From Annona cherimola (Eukaryota > Streptophyta > Magnoliopsida > Magnoliales > Annonaceae): 64,000 bases of DNA. The notes under the pieces are model-generated. The model did no database searches and was not told the origin of the DNA. It saw only the letters and a program-made list of their open reading frames with translations. The stretch is from the NCBI GenBank assembly GCA_030490835.1, contig CM059972.1:10632264-10696263 (forward strand). The letters run 5' to 3'. Below, one piece after another: positions 10,372 through 23,227 of the stretch. Positions within the stretch are counted from its first letter, which is position 1; every line of letters starts with the position of its first letter. Position numbers and translations under genes: made by a program.

Positions 10372-12755
10372 ATTCCTAGGAGAGGAAATTTCGCAGGAGA
10401 AGGAATGCGTTGGCAAATCCTTTATTGGAAGACAATGATTTTTTTAAGGCAAAATGTCACCTGTACCAACAATATATTTTTTTTTTAATTCTTAATATAT
10501 CCGTAACCCGTAACATTTTACTGTTAAGTTCCTATCGCATCGCCCCTGTTGACGCAACTATTATCTACCATAATAAAAAAATGATTTTGCCTTTCTAAAA
10601 TTTCTTTAATTTAAATAATTCATCCCTGATATAACTCTTGAATCATTTAATGTCATACATTTATGATTTATTATCATCAATAATTGAGTCATGTTAGAGT
10701 TGAATAGTTAGAATTTAGAAATTGTGGATGCACATAATCGTTCTTTAATAAAGTACATAATAGTTATGTGGACGACGAGGTATTTGAGGAAATTATGATG
10801 AAATTTCATGAGTGCGAAAGAAATTTATAAAATATTGTTGGTATATTTAATTTACTAAAATGTTATTGATTTTTAAAAATTTAAAATAAATATCTAAATA
10901 TCCAAGAATGATAAAAATTGATACATATGCTAAATACGCCTAGATTGATAGTTGTGAGAAAAAACATTTAAAAATAATATTAAAAAATGAATATTTGCAC
11001 CCAGGTGCACCTAGCTTCGGTGTACCCGAATGCATGCGATCAAAATTCTTTTTTTTTACCCAAGTGTGAGATAACCCATCATGGTTCACTTGTTTCTTCA
11101 ACTTCTTCCAAATCTTTTAATTTGATTTCTTTCTAAAGTTTACCATCAATTTGTTTAAACAAACTATTTCATTTGATAAGTCTTAATTATTGGGAGAAAA
11201 AGGGGCTTATAAGCCATTTTATAAATACTCTTAAGGGTGTAACTTAAATCGGGTAAACCCCGCTCACTCTATTTTAAGTTTAGTTGATTTTAAACTTACA
11301 TTATTATATTTTTTAATTTTGGATTGATTCCGATTTCAATTCTAAATTAGTTTTTTAAAATAATCTTCATGCTATATTCAAAAATTATAATTTTATTACA
11401 AATTTTACTTAAAAACTTATAATCTAGATGATAATAATATAATTTTCAAATACATTTGTTAAATTTACTAAATAATAGATAAACTAAATAAATTTTTATA
11501 TATTTGTCTTTCACTATAAAAACATTTCATCAAATGTATTAAAAAGAACTTATCTCATCCTAATTGAACTAGAATTTTTTTTTTTACTTATTCTATTTCG
11601 TGGGAATAAAAATAAAAACTTTTTTTTTACCTATTCTATTTCATGGGAATAAAAACAGAAATTTATTCTATTTATTTTAGGTTACATAACAAGCTGACTC
11701 ATAGATGCTCGTAGGCATCCCACTCAATCATAGCACCATTACGAGTGCTTGCTGGTTTTTTTTTTTTTAAAAAAAAAAACGTTTTTTAAAATCTTTCCTA
11801 ACCATTCTCGTAATTTTATTTATGTATATATATTTGAAAATAGTTTAAATAATTACTCGTCATTAGTCATAACAATTGATTGACGTAATAAAAAAGTTAA
11901 ACAAGGCAATCGGAAGAATTATTGGTCTTTTTTTTTTCCTGAAAGGTAGAAGTATTGCTCCTTGAGAAGGCTACAGGCTAGCTTATCACAATGCATTCAT
12001 CAATCATAATATTAAATGGAAATAACTACACTAAATTCGTAAAAAGATGAAGAGGCAAATGGAAACAATTTATTCGTAAAGCTATATGTATAAAGTACTA
12101 GAAAACTAATTTTCCATGCGAAACCAATCACGCATTCCAAACATTCCAAACAAAACATGACTTCTGAAAGTTAGGACTTACGCACAAGTGAAATCTATAC
12201 GAATGAACTTCCAAATCAATGACTTATCTCCCAATTAACAAACTGTAAATACCATCATACACAGAATTCATGAAGAATCCAGTATTTAATGAAAGGGTAA
12301 TATTGAAATGTGACACATCGATCCAAATTATATATGTATTCATTTTTGGAATTCATATTCCATACATGGAATGAGAAATGAGAGAACACAACCACCTCAA
12401 CTTAAAAATAGTGTACACTTCTACTGTGAGAAGAGGGAAAAAAAAAGAATTAGAATCATATGACAATTATCTTCGCGCATTAAGAAATCCTCGAAACATG
12501 CTCCAACCAAATAGAATCAGTTGTTTCGCTCACACAGCGTATTCCTTTGGAAAAAGGCAATTGACTTCCCACGCCATGCAATTTCTCTGTAGCCAGTTGT
12601 CGTCGCAGGCTAAGAATGGTAGCAACAAGACAGTTGAACTAAAGGATGAAAGACCATGAAGTTCCAAGTGAATGATGGCGACAATCAATAGAACATCCCT
12701 CAATCAAAATTGATCAGTAGTATGACAGTTGCACAAGAAGGTTATGTTCATTGAC
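10372..12755. other. intergenic, transposon-derived, and CDKD 3' flank
   Basis: No gene is recognised. About 10850-11040 resembles the right half of the fold-back family at 55963-56326 (shared 'ctaaaatgttattgattttta' and GCACCCAGGTGCAC end). About 11230-11640 is the inverse partner of 6900-7290. About 11574-11655 holds a small tandem duplication ('tattctatttc.tgggaataaaaa'). The stretch about 12370-12755 is less AT-rich and probably includes the 3'UTR of the minus-strand CDKD gene; no clear polyadenylation signal was identified. Confidence 0.4.
11230..11640 (-). mobile_element. hAT-like non-autonomous element remnant
   Basis: One end reads GGGTGTAACTTAAATCGGG, followed by GTAAACCCCGC, a composition like the ends of plant hAT elements. 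The interior is the reverse complement of about 6900-7290. The other end is eroded and no 8-bp target duplication was found. Confidence 0.4.
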
Positions 12756-15700
12756 TCATTGTGGCTCCAATTCAAGATCCAGGTCTAGCTTTCTCTTCAA
12801 ATGTGACCGGTCAGCACTGCGAGTAATAATAGCAATAAGAAGTAAATTTCTGACTTAGGATGCTATTGCAGTTAAGAGTTCTCTGGTAGAGTACATGGAT
12901 ACATCCCTTCCCAGACCCCACAATGTGCAAGACCTCAATGAACCAGGTAGGCCCTTGATTTCTAAAACTTCCCGTGTAAATTACAAATGATTTATGATCA
13001 TTAATTTGACCAGTCTATCAATTGGAAAATTGAGTTGTCCCTTAGATCCTTTCATAAATTTTTCTTATATTACATATGGAAAATTTTCAAAATAGTGACA
13101 AGATATTTTGATGATTGCATAATAAGATATAATTCTTAAATCCACAAGACAAGTATTGCTGGTTATGACGATTACTTTATGATTGGTTCCATAATGCAAA
13201 GAATCTTGAGATGATTACTTTGTTAGATCTCATTACCATTTATTTCATATTCATTAGTTAAGACCAATGCCATATGTTCATCAGTCACAGGCTGACAGGC
13301 AAGCATGTTTCATGAACTCTTAGACATTGATTGATATCATAAAGTTTTTGTATAGACAATTTATAGGATTAAGGTTGATGAGGGTTGTATATTTTCTGGG
13401 GAAGCTTGATGGATAAACTGTGTTTGTTATCCTCCATCCTTTTTTTTTTTTTTATTGAGTGTTATCCTCCATATTTGATAGTTCATCAGTAGGATGCTTA
13501 TTCTTATTTTTTGTAAAGCTATCTAAATTAGCAGCTGCTATACATTACTCTGAAATTCCTGAATAGTCGATGTTAAAGGATATTTATGAAGAGTTGGTAA
13601 GTGGATGAGTGGGTGGGTTTGGCATTTGAATCATGAGTTCCCTGGCAAGTGGATGAGTGGTTGGGTTTGGAATTTGAATAGCAAGTTCCCTCCCCTCTAT
13701 CCTTGATAGTTTATCAGTAGGATGACTAAGCTTATTTTTAGTAAAGCTATCTAAAATAGCAGTTACTATACATTACCCTGAATTCCTGAATACTCGATGT
13801 TAAAGGATATTTATGAAGACTTGGCAAGTGGATGAGTAGGTGGGTTTGGCATTTGAATCAATAGTTCCCTCCCTCTCTCCAAAATCTCTAATTCTCAAAG
13901 AACTTATAGTCTTCCCATTTGAGGCAATTAAAACAGATTTTCTAAATATTGAGATTATTCAGCATAAGCTCAAGAGTTTCAAGTCATCGGAACTCAATGT
14001 CCACGTGCTTGCTGGCCAGATCGGTAATACTGTAATATGTAATGTGAATACCAGATCAGCAATACTGTAATATGTGATGTGAATATTTTATATCTTATTG
14101 GTTTTCATCGCAACATAACCAACAGTACTCAAGATGAATGAGAGAATGCAACAGCAAGGTACTAGATTGCAGAAAGTTGAGGTAACAAACTGGAAATTTA
14201 GGTAATATTGCTGTTTAACAAATTTTACATGAGAAATGATTGTCATGAGGGAAAATAGTTGGCATAACGTGTAGCAGGCTATACACAGGTGACTTGCAAA
14301 CCTAAAATGTCTCAAGTGAAAAGAAAGAGGGAAAAGGTATGCAACTGAATCACAGACCTATAATGTCAGAAATAGAGGTTTTCAAGCAGCAACAATAAGA
14401 TCTGCTGAAAGCCATCTTGAAGCAAATAAACAATAACTATGGACATGTGGATCCACAGAAAATTGGTTGACAGCCATCAAAGGGAGCCATGGACCATTAG
14501 AGTAGTGTGCATGCGTTTGTCTTTCATATGCAGCTTCATATCCTTGTTCAGTGCACAATCAAATCGACATGTTGAGTACCATGTATACAGTAATTGTAGA
14601 AAAAGAAAGGATCCATCCACAACAGTTTGTTGCATTAGAATGCAACATACTAAGCATAAATTACCTGTTAAGTGTTGGCCTAGGGGGAGGTCTTGTTCCA
14701 AACACATCATCCAAGTCCACAGACATTGGCATATGTTTGTTCAGACTAGTAGTCGACTCGCCAATTTTTCGGATAAAAGTACCATGTCCATCAGCCTTTT
14801 CAAGTTGAGAAGCATTTCTGTCCAAGACTTCTGGATGGATTCTCACTCTCTTAGACTTCCTTGGTGGAGATAAAACAGTGGGGCTGTCCTGTAAATTTAG
14901 GTCGATAGGCCTAGAATTCAGGGAATCCCCCTTAGGAGCAGGCCTGGGAAGCAATGCTGGATTTGTTGGTGCAGGTACGGACGAAAAATACCTGGAATAC
15001 AAAGACAATAGTTATGTGCCTTGCACTGGAAGAGAAATGTTTGTGACCTTTCCAGATATTCCAAGAAGAATGCTACAAGTACCTATGTTCTAATGCCTGT
15101 TGTGCTGATATCCTTGCCTTGGGATCATATGTGAACATCTTCGATAATAGATCCAAAGCATCTTCACTGGCCATGGGAAACAGAGAGCGCAGTGGAGGTG
15201 CAGGTACAGATTGGTATTCCACATAATCAGGAAGACAAACCATGTCAGGCCACTGAGATGGCTTAGGAGTCCCAAAGGATTGAAAGATTTTTCCTAGTTG
15301 ATCAATATCACTCTGACCCTGCATTGGAATTAGAAAACTTCCAACCAATTAACAAAACACTAACCATAAAAAATTGACACTAATAAATTATAAACATTGA
15401 GCATATGTACGCATATAAATCCCATAGATAGCAAGAATCTCCCGTGGTGAAATCCACCGGACAGCAACAATAAAAAATGAAAAGATGACACCCAATGGAT
15501 AATATATCACTATTTTAAACTATGTTTTGATAAGTACAGCAAAAATCCACACTAAACTTGATAAGAAACATTATGAACTATTTGCAGATACCAATGATAG
15601 AGTTGGGAGAAAATCACAACCACAAACTATTGCATAGAAAATGTGGCTTGTTGATTTTTATGCCAATAATGTTTCTCCTCGCCTAGATACATATGAAAGT

Positions 15701-18700
15701 TATTAGGGCAAATAACAACAGTTCATCTTCTCAGAAAGATCTTGACATTACAGCCGTGTTTGGGTGGTGTTCAGCATTCCTCGACCCCCATGTGATAGAA
15801 AGTAATGTCTACTACTAAAAAACAAACTGTTTTCACATTATTACTCGAAATTTCCATAATCGGTGTCTTTCTATAAAATATCCTACACATTTCTCCATTC
15901 AATTCATTGCTGACATCATCACCTGTCATGTGCCATCTCGAAAGAAAAGATCCCAATCCACACACACTCTTAAGTTTCCGATGGATGGTGCAGGCAAAAT
16001 CCATAAAATAACAATATCATCCATCTATTTTCTCTCTATAATATACCATAATAACGTTAATACTGTCTCATAATCAGATACTAAGCAAAACTATTCAAAG
16101 GTGATAGTTTAACACTGGCGCTCCAGATCAATAATATCAGTGACAAATATGGAAAAACATTGCTGATTTTACAATAACTGCTCTACTACGTATATTCAAA
16201 GTTATGCTTCACAAATAAGACGACATCATGCCAAGAGTTGGAGAAGATTAGTGATTCTCAGATTTCTATCACAGCCAAATAAAATGTGACATTTGAATTC
16301 ATCACATTCAACGTCCAAAAGAATTAGTGCCCAGCATTTGTCATGACTCGTACATAGATCTTAATGATTAGTCACAAATTCATTATGATGAATCCATAAC
16401 ACCTCAAACAGTCCAAGCCTAAAAATAGTCCACGAAGAAAATTATCACATGAAAATGTCTCAGATGCATGGACGACATGAAATTGTTCAGAAACCAATAA
16501 AACTGACAAGTTACCTGTAGAAAAGGTCGACGAAGGAGAAGTTCAGCAAATATGCAAGCGGCAGCCCAGATATCAACACCAGATCCATAATATTTGGCAC
16601 CAAAAAGCAATTCAGGAGCCCTGTACCAACGGGCAAATACCTGAACAAAGAAAATTGGACTCAACATATGAAGACAAATTTAAAGTTATTCGATTAGAAG
16701 AAATAAAAACTTTTATGCCTTTCGAAAACTGTTTCCACCCAAGTTGACTCAGCTAAATGGATATTGCTGCATCCCTCCTGTTGTTTCTGATTAATATTGT
16801 CAATAATCCCAAATATTTTGATATCTTTTCTAATGATTTATAACAATGTTCTTCATCATTCTTCCTCTAGTTCTCTTATAGTCTTTTCTTTTGATAAATT
16901 CTTTCCTAAAAACTAGTGAAATGACCCAACCACCAAATTCTACTTTCTCACTTTATTACCCATTAATCCCACCTTTAGGTTCTCATTTTATCACCATAGC
17001 TTTATTTACCTCGCATTACTCCATTTCTGATTATACATATTCTTTGTTTTGCTGCTTTTAAACAAGGTAGGAACAGCTAAGCATTAGAAAACCATATTAA
17101 TGTTTCAATTTTCAAAAGTCCCACTGTCGGTCAACTAATTTTTCTATGTAACGCCCAAACCCACACTGTTGACCTGTTCCGACCCAGAGATCTAGCATTA
17201 TCTAGGCAGTTCAATGAATCAGACAGGGTTCTCCACATAATAGATCGGCTAATTGCCTTCTCCTGCCAGAATGAATTAAATTTCCCCGCATGAATGAACA
17301 TATTTTTTTGCAAACTCCCTGTCAGGGGTATAAATAAAAAGGATCCTCTGTGAGTGACATTAAGGTGACAAGTGAAAATGAATAGAAACTATCACCTTAC
17401 AAGGATAACAAGAATGGGAAAAAAAAATGCAAGAAAACAAGCAGCCATTAATAAAGTGATCATCTTAGGACATCTCACAATCATACAGATTCCCTTATTT
17501 TTTGCAACCTGCCACTCTAGTTGAGAATTCAGATCATGCGCATAAGGATATTTCTAAGCGCATAAGGATATTTCTAAGCACATAAACAGGGAAGTATCAA
17601 CAAACAAGTGGCGCTTGCATGTTTACTTAATAGTAGTCATACCTGATTAGTGAGTCTATAGTCTGGGCTTCCAAATATGCGTGCTAAACCGAAGTCTGCT
17701 AACTTAAGCTGTCCATCATTTGCAATCAGTAAGTTGTTTGGTTTCATATCTCTGCATTTACATCAGCAATAGCTAATCATACTACTGCATATGTCATGCA
17801 AACTCCCAAGAAAAAATTGAGGTCAAAGTGGTTTCAAATATCTATCCAAATGATTTACCTGTGTAGAACCCATTTCCTGTGACAGTATGCAAGACCTTTC
17901 AGTGTCATTTGCAAGTATGATTTTATGTCTGCAGGTGAAAGGACAATATTTCTATCTCGAATAACAGCCTCCAAATCACTTTCCATAAACTCAAACACAA
18001 GATGCAAATTTCCCTTATGAGGAAAAGCATCTATCAACTCAATTATATTAGGATCCTTCAGCTCTTTCAGCAGCTTTATTTCTCTCAGGGCAGTAAAATT
18101 CAGGCCTTCCTTCTGATTCCCAAGTCGAATTTTCTTAATTGCCACAGTTTTTCCTGACTGCACAGATGATAACTGTTAAAATTAAGAAACAGAAATCCTT
18201 TTTCAGAGATTGTAGTCCCCAAGAACAATTTAAAGGAAAGGAAAGAAAAGAAAGAAAAAGACTTCTGTATTGAAGTATTGCAAAATAAAAGCACTGAATG
18301 TATGATGATCAAAGCAGAAATTGACTCTTTCTCATTAAATACAACTTCGTTTTCCCCTCTAGCAGGGACTGCCAGCTTAGCCAGGAGATTTGCAGCATCA
18401 AGACTTGCATTTAGTTTTGATATCCATCATCATGCAAATGAAAAATCTTTAATTTTGTAATCCCAATTAATTAGCCAATCCCACACATTTAGTAACCCCA
18501 AAGTTTCTCAATTTCACAAATTCCCCAAGTCAAAGCCCATTTATTCCTAGTCAAACATCCAATACCTGATATTTTATTTCGACAAAGTGTTCCTGAAATA
18601 TACATACTAACGCTGGGCACAGCCAAATAATACCTTAATCAAAACAGAAAAAAATAATAATAATAACAATAATGGTAACAATGACACTGACAAATAACAA

Positions 18701-19466
18701 CAAAAACGAAAAGATCCACCTTCAACTTGGTGGTTTGTCATCGTTCAGGCAGATCCATCTCCAAAGTGCTTTGTCACAATTGAAATGAAAGAAGGTTAAG
18801 AAGAGCCTCATATGCACTATTACTTTTATTGGATATTTTATATCAAAAGAACATAAAGTCATGGTTCAGCAACATAGAAATGATGCCCATGGCCCTATTG
18901 TTGTAAATCAACTGGAAGTCCATGACCACCAATCCCTGCTTACGGACCCTAGAGGATATTAGTACAGCTCACAGTTAATTTCTTCTTTTCTAATGCCTAT
19001 TATTCCCTTCTTTGTATTCAAACCTTGTCACCACCGAAGCAGATAAGCCGTCAACAACACTGGTTCCGATGTGCAAGACCGCCAAATGCATGATCGCCCT
19101 ATTATGCACATGGATAGAAAACAAAGAAGCAGAAGCGCCAAACCACGACCGAAAACAAGCAAAAGACAGCATTTTGGAAAAAAAACTCATCGATTGCAAA
19201 AGGGAAGATGTTGACTTTCCAATCCGTTACAGCTCATGCACCTCATTTTTCACGGGGAGGAGAGCACCAGAACAGAATCAAACGGGGCATTCTAATCCCT
19301 AGACATCCAAAAGGAAGAAACCGACCTCAGAGTCGCTGCTGGTGTCGATGGCCTTGAAGACGACGCCATAGGTGCCCTCACCGATACGCTGGCCTTTGAG
19401 GTAGCGGTCGTTGATGAGAAGATTGGAGAGGGAGGGATCAGAGACGGATGCGTTCTGTTCCGGCAT
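12756..19466 (-). CDS. CDKD: CDKD-type CDK-activating kinase (CDK7 orthologue)
   Basis: Seven exons on the minus strand: 19326-19466, 17859-18157, 17643-17751, 16515-16640, 15083-15318, 14665-14991, 12756-12816. They sum to 1,299 nt (432 residues), all with GT-AG introns and matching phases. CDKD with cyclin H phosphorylates the T-loop of other CDKs and the RNA polymerase II C-terminal domain as part of TFIIH in the nucleus. Seen: glycine loop GEGTYGVV (29-36), ATP-binding Lys55 (VAIKK), the CDKD form of the PSTAIRE helix NFTALREIK (67-75), HRDMKPNN (Asp148 catalytic), DFG at 166-168, the activation loop [20 protein letters not shown] with Thr181, and [14 protein letters not shown]. The C-terminus ends [21 protein letters not shown], as in plant CDKDs with their basic tail. 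The last exon is only 61 bp and lies 1.85 kb from exon 6. Start ATG is the first in frame and gives the normal N-terminus. Confidence 0.93.
13470..13880. repeat. imperfect tandem duplication, period 228 bp, in CDKD intron 6
   Basis: A segment starting 'gatagttcatcagtagga' near 13477 recurs at 13705. Both copies run through 'taaagctatctaaa.tagcag', 'gatgttaaaggatatttatgaag' and 'ggtgggtttggcatttgaatca'. A third, short copy of the last part lies between them (about 13645-13690). Divergence of about 10% suggests an old event. It lies wholly in the intron and has no coding consequence. Confidence 0.7.
17536..17580. repeat. 20-bp tandem duplication in CDKD intron 3
   Basis: A unit containing CATAAGGATATTTCTAAGC occurs twice in a row, plus the start of a third copy. 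Intronic; no function evident. Confidence 0.7.
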
Positions 19467-19576
19467 TGTAGCATCAGCAGCAGAATTGTTCCAGTATCTC
19501 TCCTGGGCGGTTGCTGCTGCCGTAGAAGTCAGTTGTGCTGGTTGGCATATTCGTGAGGTTGGTTTTTGTCAAGGAA

Positions 19577-19585
19577 AAACCCTAA
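19577..19585. promoter_or_regulatory. telo-box upstream of CDKD
   Basis: AAACCCTAA lies about 110 bp upstream of the CDKD start codon, on the strand opposite to the gene. Telo-boxes are a known promoter or leader element of plant growth and cell-cycle genes. Function here is inferred from sequence and position only. Confidence 0.4.
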
Positions 19586-19799
19586 AAATGGGTTTTTAGG
19601 TTCCTCATGGAGGTGGGAAGAGGAGGGGGAGGAAGAGGAGCGGGTGAAGTGTGGAATTTCAGTGAAAAAGTGTGAAGTAGGCCATGCGAGTTTGGGTGGG
19701 CGGGGCGACGAAAGCGTCGCAAAAGGAACGAAAGAATAGCTAGGCGACGTTTTATGCGCGGAGAAAAAGCGTTCATTAACGCCTGCGGTTCCCACATTA

Positions 19800-20017
19800 T
19801 AGTGCCCTACGTGAAGATCTGAGCCGCCAGTCTAAAATGTAATTTTACGTTCGTTGGTCGTTAAAAAATAATAAACGCCTCCTTTTGTTGAAGATATTAC
19901 CGTTTATATCATTCGCCGTGGAGACCATACAAAAAAATTAATAATTTTAATAATATTAAACCAAAAACAACTAAAATGAATATAGATTACACATTTGTAA
20001 TAATAAGCAGAAGAATG
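19800..20017. other. CDKD upstream region
   Basis: AT-rich DNA upstream of the GC-rich CDKD leader. No gene, no clear TATA box. The MITE cluster begins directly after it. Confidence 0.35.
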
Positions 20018-22175
20018 AGGGTGTTTTTATTTGCACTAAAAACTTTTCAAATTAGAATTTTTTTTCTTTTGATGACTATTTTACTCTTCAATCATTTCAT
20101 CATAATTTTTATATAATTATTCTTTTTTCAATCTTTTTTTATAATTTTTTGTACAACAATTATATTATTTTATCATTACTTTTATTATATTATATTATTT
20201 TCTTCCGTTTCAAAAACTTTTCTCCTTGAGTTTCATAACTTTTCAAACACAATTAAATCATATTTTGAAAAATTAAAAATAAATAATATGTCAATAAGCA
20301 TGTGAAATGTAAATGACAATAAACCGTGTAAACAACTGATTTATATGAATCTCGTGCTATTAGTTAAACAAAATATATTATATTACATAATTAGGATTGG
20401 TTACAAGTCACCACTTGGATGCGGCGAGAATGAGAGATGAAATCTCTTTCTTTTCTATGGTCACTTTTCTTATTAAGAAAAAATAATTACCTACTTCTCT
20501 TGTTTTTAATATAATTTTTTTACAATTTTATAATACCCTTCTCATCCCCCACAAACAAATGGAGTAGACTTTTCATCTTATATCATCATTTCACCCCCTA
20601 GGGGACGTTTGGAAAAGTGAAAAAGTGTGGGAAATGTGGTATTGGGTTGGAGTAAAAAATGAAATATTTTGAAAATTGTGTGATTGAAATGAAATGATAG
20701 GGGTGAAATTGAAATAAATAGATTTGCTAGATGGTAGTTGATAGGGAAAATGATTAAAATATAGGGATGAAAAAATACAATGATTAGTTAATTAACAATG
20801 AGCTTTGAAATCAACAATCATACCATTTCCCACCCATGTTTTCCATGGTTGGTTACCAAACATGCCCCTAATATATGTTGTTGATAATTACAATAAAATA
20901 AATTGAAGATGTATTTATTGCAAAATAGAATATAATTGAATCCTTTATAGTTTTAAATGGGAAATATATGCTCATATCAATGTGTATTTGATTAATTTTC
21001 ATCGAAAGAAGATATTTGTTTACCTAAAAAAGTTTTCAAACTAAAATTTTTTTCACTATCCATAACTATCATATTTTTAAATTATTTTTTATATTTTTTA
21101 TACAACTATAGTATTTTTTAATAATCTGTGTACAACTATGCATATAACTAACGTATATATTTTAACTTTATTTTATTTAATCATTATCATTATCCTTATC
21201 ATATCATATTATTTTCTTTTATTTCGAAAAACTCTAACTCTAAAAACTTTTCATTAAGAGTATATTTATTCACAACAAAAAATTTTCAAATTAAAACTTA
21301 ATCTTTTTCGTAACTATCATATATTTTTAATTATTTTTTCACATTTTCATATACAATTATCTAACTTTTCAATTATTTCTACATAACTACTTATATAACT
21401 AATATATTTATTTTAACATCATTCTCTTTATTCATCATTATTACCCTTATTATATTATTTTTATTTATACTAATTCAAAAATAATTCCACAGAACAATTT
21501 TCATACGTGTTTGTTAACGGCTAAAAGTTTTTACTGTTTGCAACTATTATATTTTTAATATTTTTTTTACATTTTTTTATACAATTACATAACTTTTTAA
21601 TTATTTATACACAACTAACTTATCTATTTTAACTTTATTTTTTTTACTATTTGTCAGACTTCTATGATTCTATCATATCATATCATTTATTTATAATTCA
21701 AAAATTTTTACATAAAAACTTTTCATCTAAAACTTCATCATTTCCCGTACATATCTTTCGTCAGAAAACTTTATTATTTTTCAAGCACACTTCAAAAGTT
21801 TCATTGATTTTGAAAGGATTATTTCAAATATATCTACTCCATTTGCTCTTAATTAAAAATATATACATTAAGTGTGATAATTTTCACATATGGAGCATAA
21901 TATGGAGCACCTGCGTGCGCTTCACTTCAGTGCACTTAAATGCAAAAACGCATTTTTTATATTTTTGTGAAATTTTTTTATACAATTATTAATCTATGTG
22001 TATTTGACATGTGTATTGATTTTTACTATTTTCGAAGACTTTTAGATATTTACTTTTTATTTTTAAAATAAGTGACATTTTTTAATTAATGATTAACAAT
22101 TCTATAAAAAAATTTAAAAAAATATTAAAAAATGGGTGAAATGCAACCGGGTGCATACAGTCAACCACGTTCACA
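20018..22175. mobile_element. cluster of degenerate MITEs
   Basis: At least four diverged members of the GGGTGTGTTTGG family lie side by side: about 20018-20250, 21000-21260, 21257-21480 and 21505-21800. They share 'aaacttttcaa', 'ctatcatatttttaattattttttcacatttt' and 'atcatatcatattatttt'. A different MITE at about 20599-20870 has ends TAGGGGACGTTTGG and CCAAACATGCCCCTA. About 21905-22175 is half of the fold-back family seen in the APL intron ('ttaatctatgtgtatttgacatg', GGGTGCATAC end). Boundaries of the older copies are approximate. No genes in this stretch. Confidence 0.6.
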
Positions 22176-22495
22176 TACACCTACTAAGTATTTATTAATT
22201 TCAAATATATGCAATATAATAGTTAAGAGCGTTTAATAATTTTAAGATTTCAAAATATTCCTAATTAATATAGCATCTATTGTCATTGGTGTCATATTCA
22301 GATAGTTAAAACTCATTCTATCTAGTTTATCTCTCAAGTTGATGAGTTTCCATCACTTTGTTCAACTTTTGCCGCAGACAAATGACTATAATTATTAAAT
22401 AACAAGGAGTATTTTTGACATTTTATATGAGGAAGAATAATGATTTTTAATTGTATTTGATAGAACGGGTACAGATGAAATTTCACCCATACTTA

Positions 22496-22786
22496 GGGTG
22501 TGTTTGATTAGGGGTAAAACTTTTGATTAAAAGTTTTTGAAGTAGAAGTTGTCAAATTGATAGAAAATGATGTGATATAATAGGAGTAATGATGAGGAGT
22601 AAAAAGAATAAAGTTAAAATAGATAGGTTAGTTGTATGGGTAGTTGTGTAGAAATGATTGAAAAGTAGGGTAGTTTGTATAGGAAAATGTGAAAAAATAA
22701 TTAAAAAATAGAGTAGTTATGGAGAGTGAAAAGTTTTGGATTGAAAAGTTTTGGTTGACATTTTTTTGCCCAAAACAAACACACCC
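22496..22786 (+). mobile_element. MITE, copy B of the GGGTGTGTTTGG family
   Basis: This copy is about 97% identical to 5237-5527 in the same orientation. It starts GGGTGTGTTTGATTAGGGG and ends AAACAAACACACCC. It is flanked by TTA on both sides, the 3-bp target duplication expected for Tourist/PIF-Harbinger MITEs. High similarity to copy A indicates recent movement of the family. Confidence 0.8.
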
Positions 22787-22850
22787 TTAATATACATGTG
22801 AAAGTTTTTAAATTTAGCAAGTATATTTATAATCAAAGACAAACACTGAG

Positions 22851-23135
22851 AGTGTGTTTGGTTACACACAAAACATGTCAATGAAAACTTTTCAATCAAA
22901 AAATTTTCACTCCCCATTATTACATTATTTTTTAATTATTTTTTCACATTTTCCTATATAAACAACCCTACTTTTCAATCATTTCCACACAAATACCCAT
23001 ACAACTACCCTATTTATTTTAACTTTATTCTCTTTACACCTCATTATTACCCCTATCATATCACATTATTTTTTATCAACTTGACAATTTCTACTCTGAA
23101 AAGTTTTCATCAAAAAGTTTTACCTATAACGCCCT
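22851..23135 (-). mobile_element. MITE of the GGGTGTGTTTGG family
   Basis: It begins AGTGTGTTTGGTTAC and carries the reverse-complement interior of copies A and B ('tttcaatcatttccacacaaatacccatacaactaccctattta'-like sequence, broken by substitutions). The right end is degenerate (about CTATAACGCCC). It ends about 100 bp upstream of the Yos1-like gene. Confidence 0.65.
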
Positions 23136-23221
23136 AGGTATATTTAAAATTAACCAATTCCCCGAAAAATGACACGAGATGACAAGTATCGCATGAGTCA
23201 GGGACCGGGAGAAGCAAGTAC

Positions 23222-23227
23222 CACGTG
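23222..23227. promoter_or_regulatory. G-box in the Yos1-like upstream region
   Basis: CACGTG, the core recognised by plant bZIP and bHLH factors, lies just upstream of the GC-rich first exon; TGAGTCA, a bZIP-type site, is nearby at about 23194-23200. Regulatory use is inferred. Confidence 0.35.

Noticed and set aside
14439..14873. 144-residue plus-strand open frame
   Set aside because: It overlaps CDKD exon 6 and the adjacent intron on the opposite strand and has no protein-like features.
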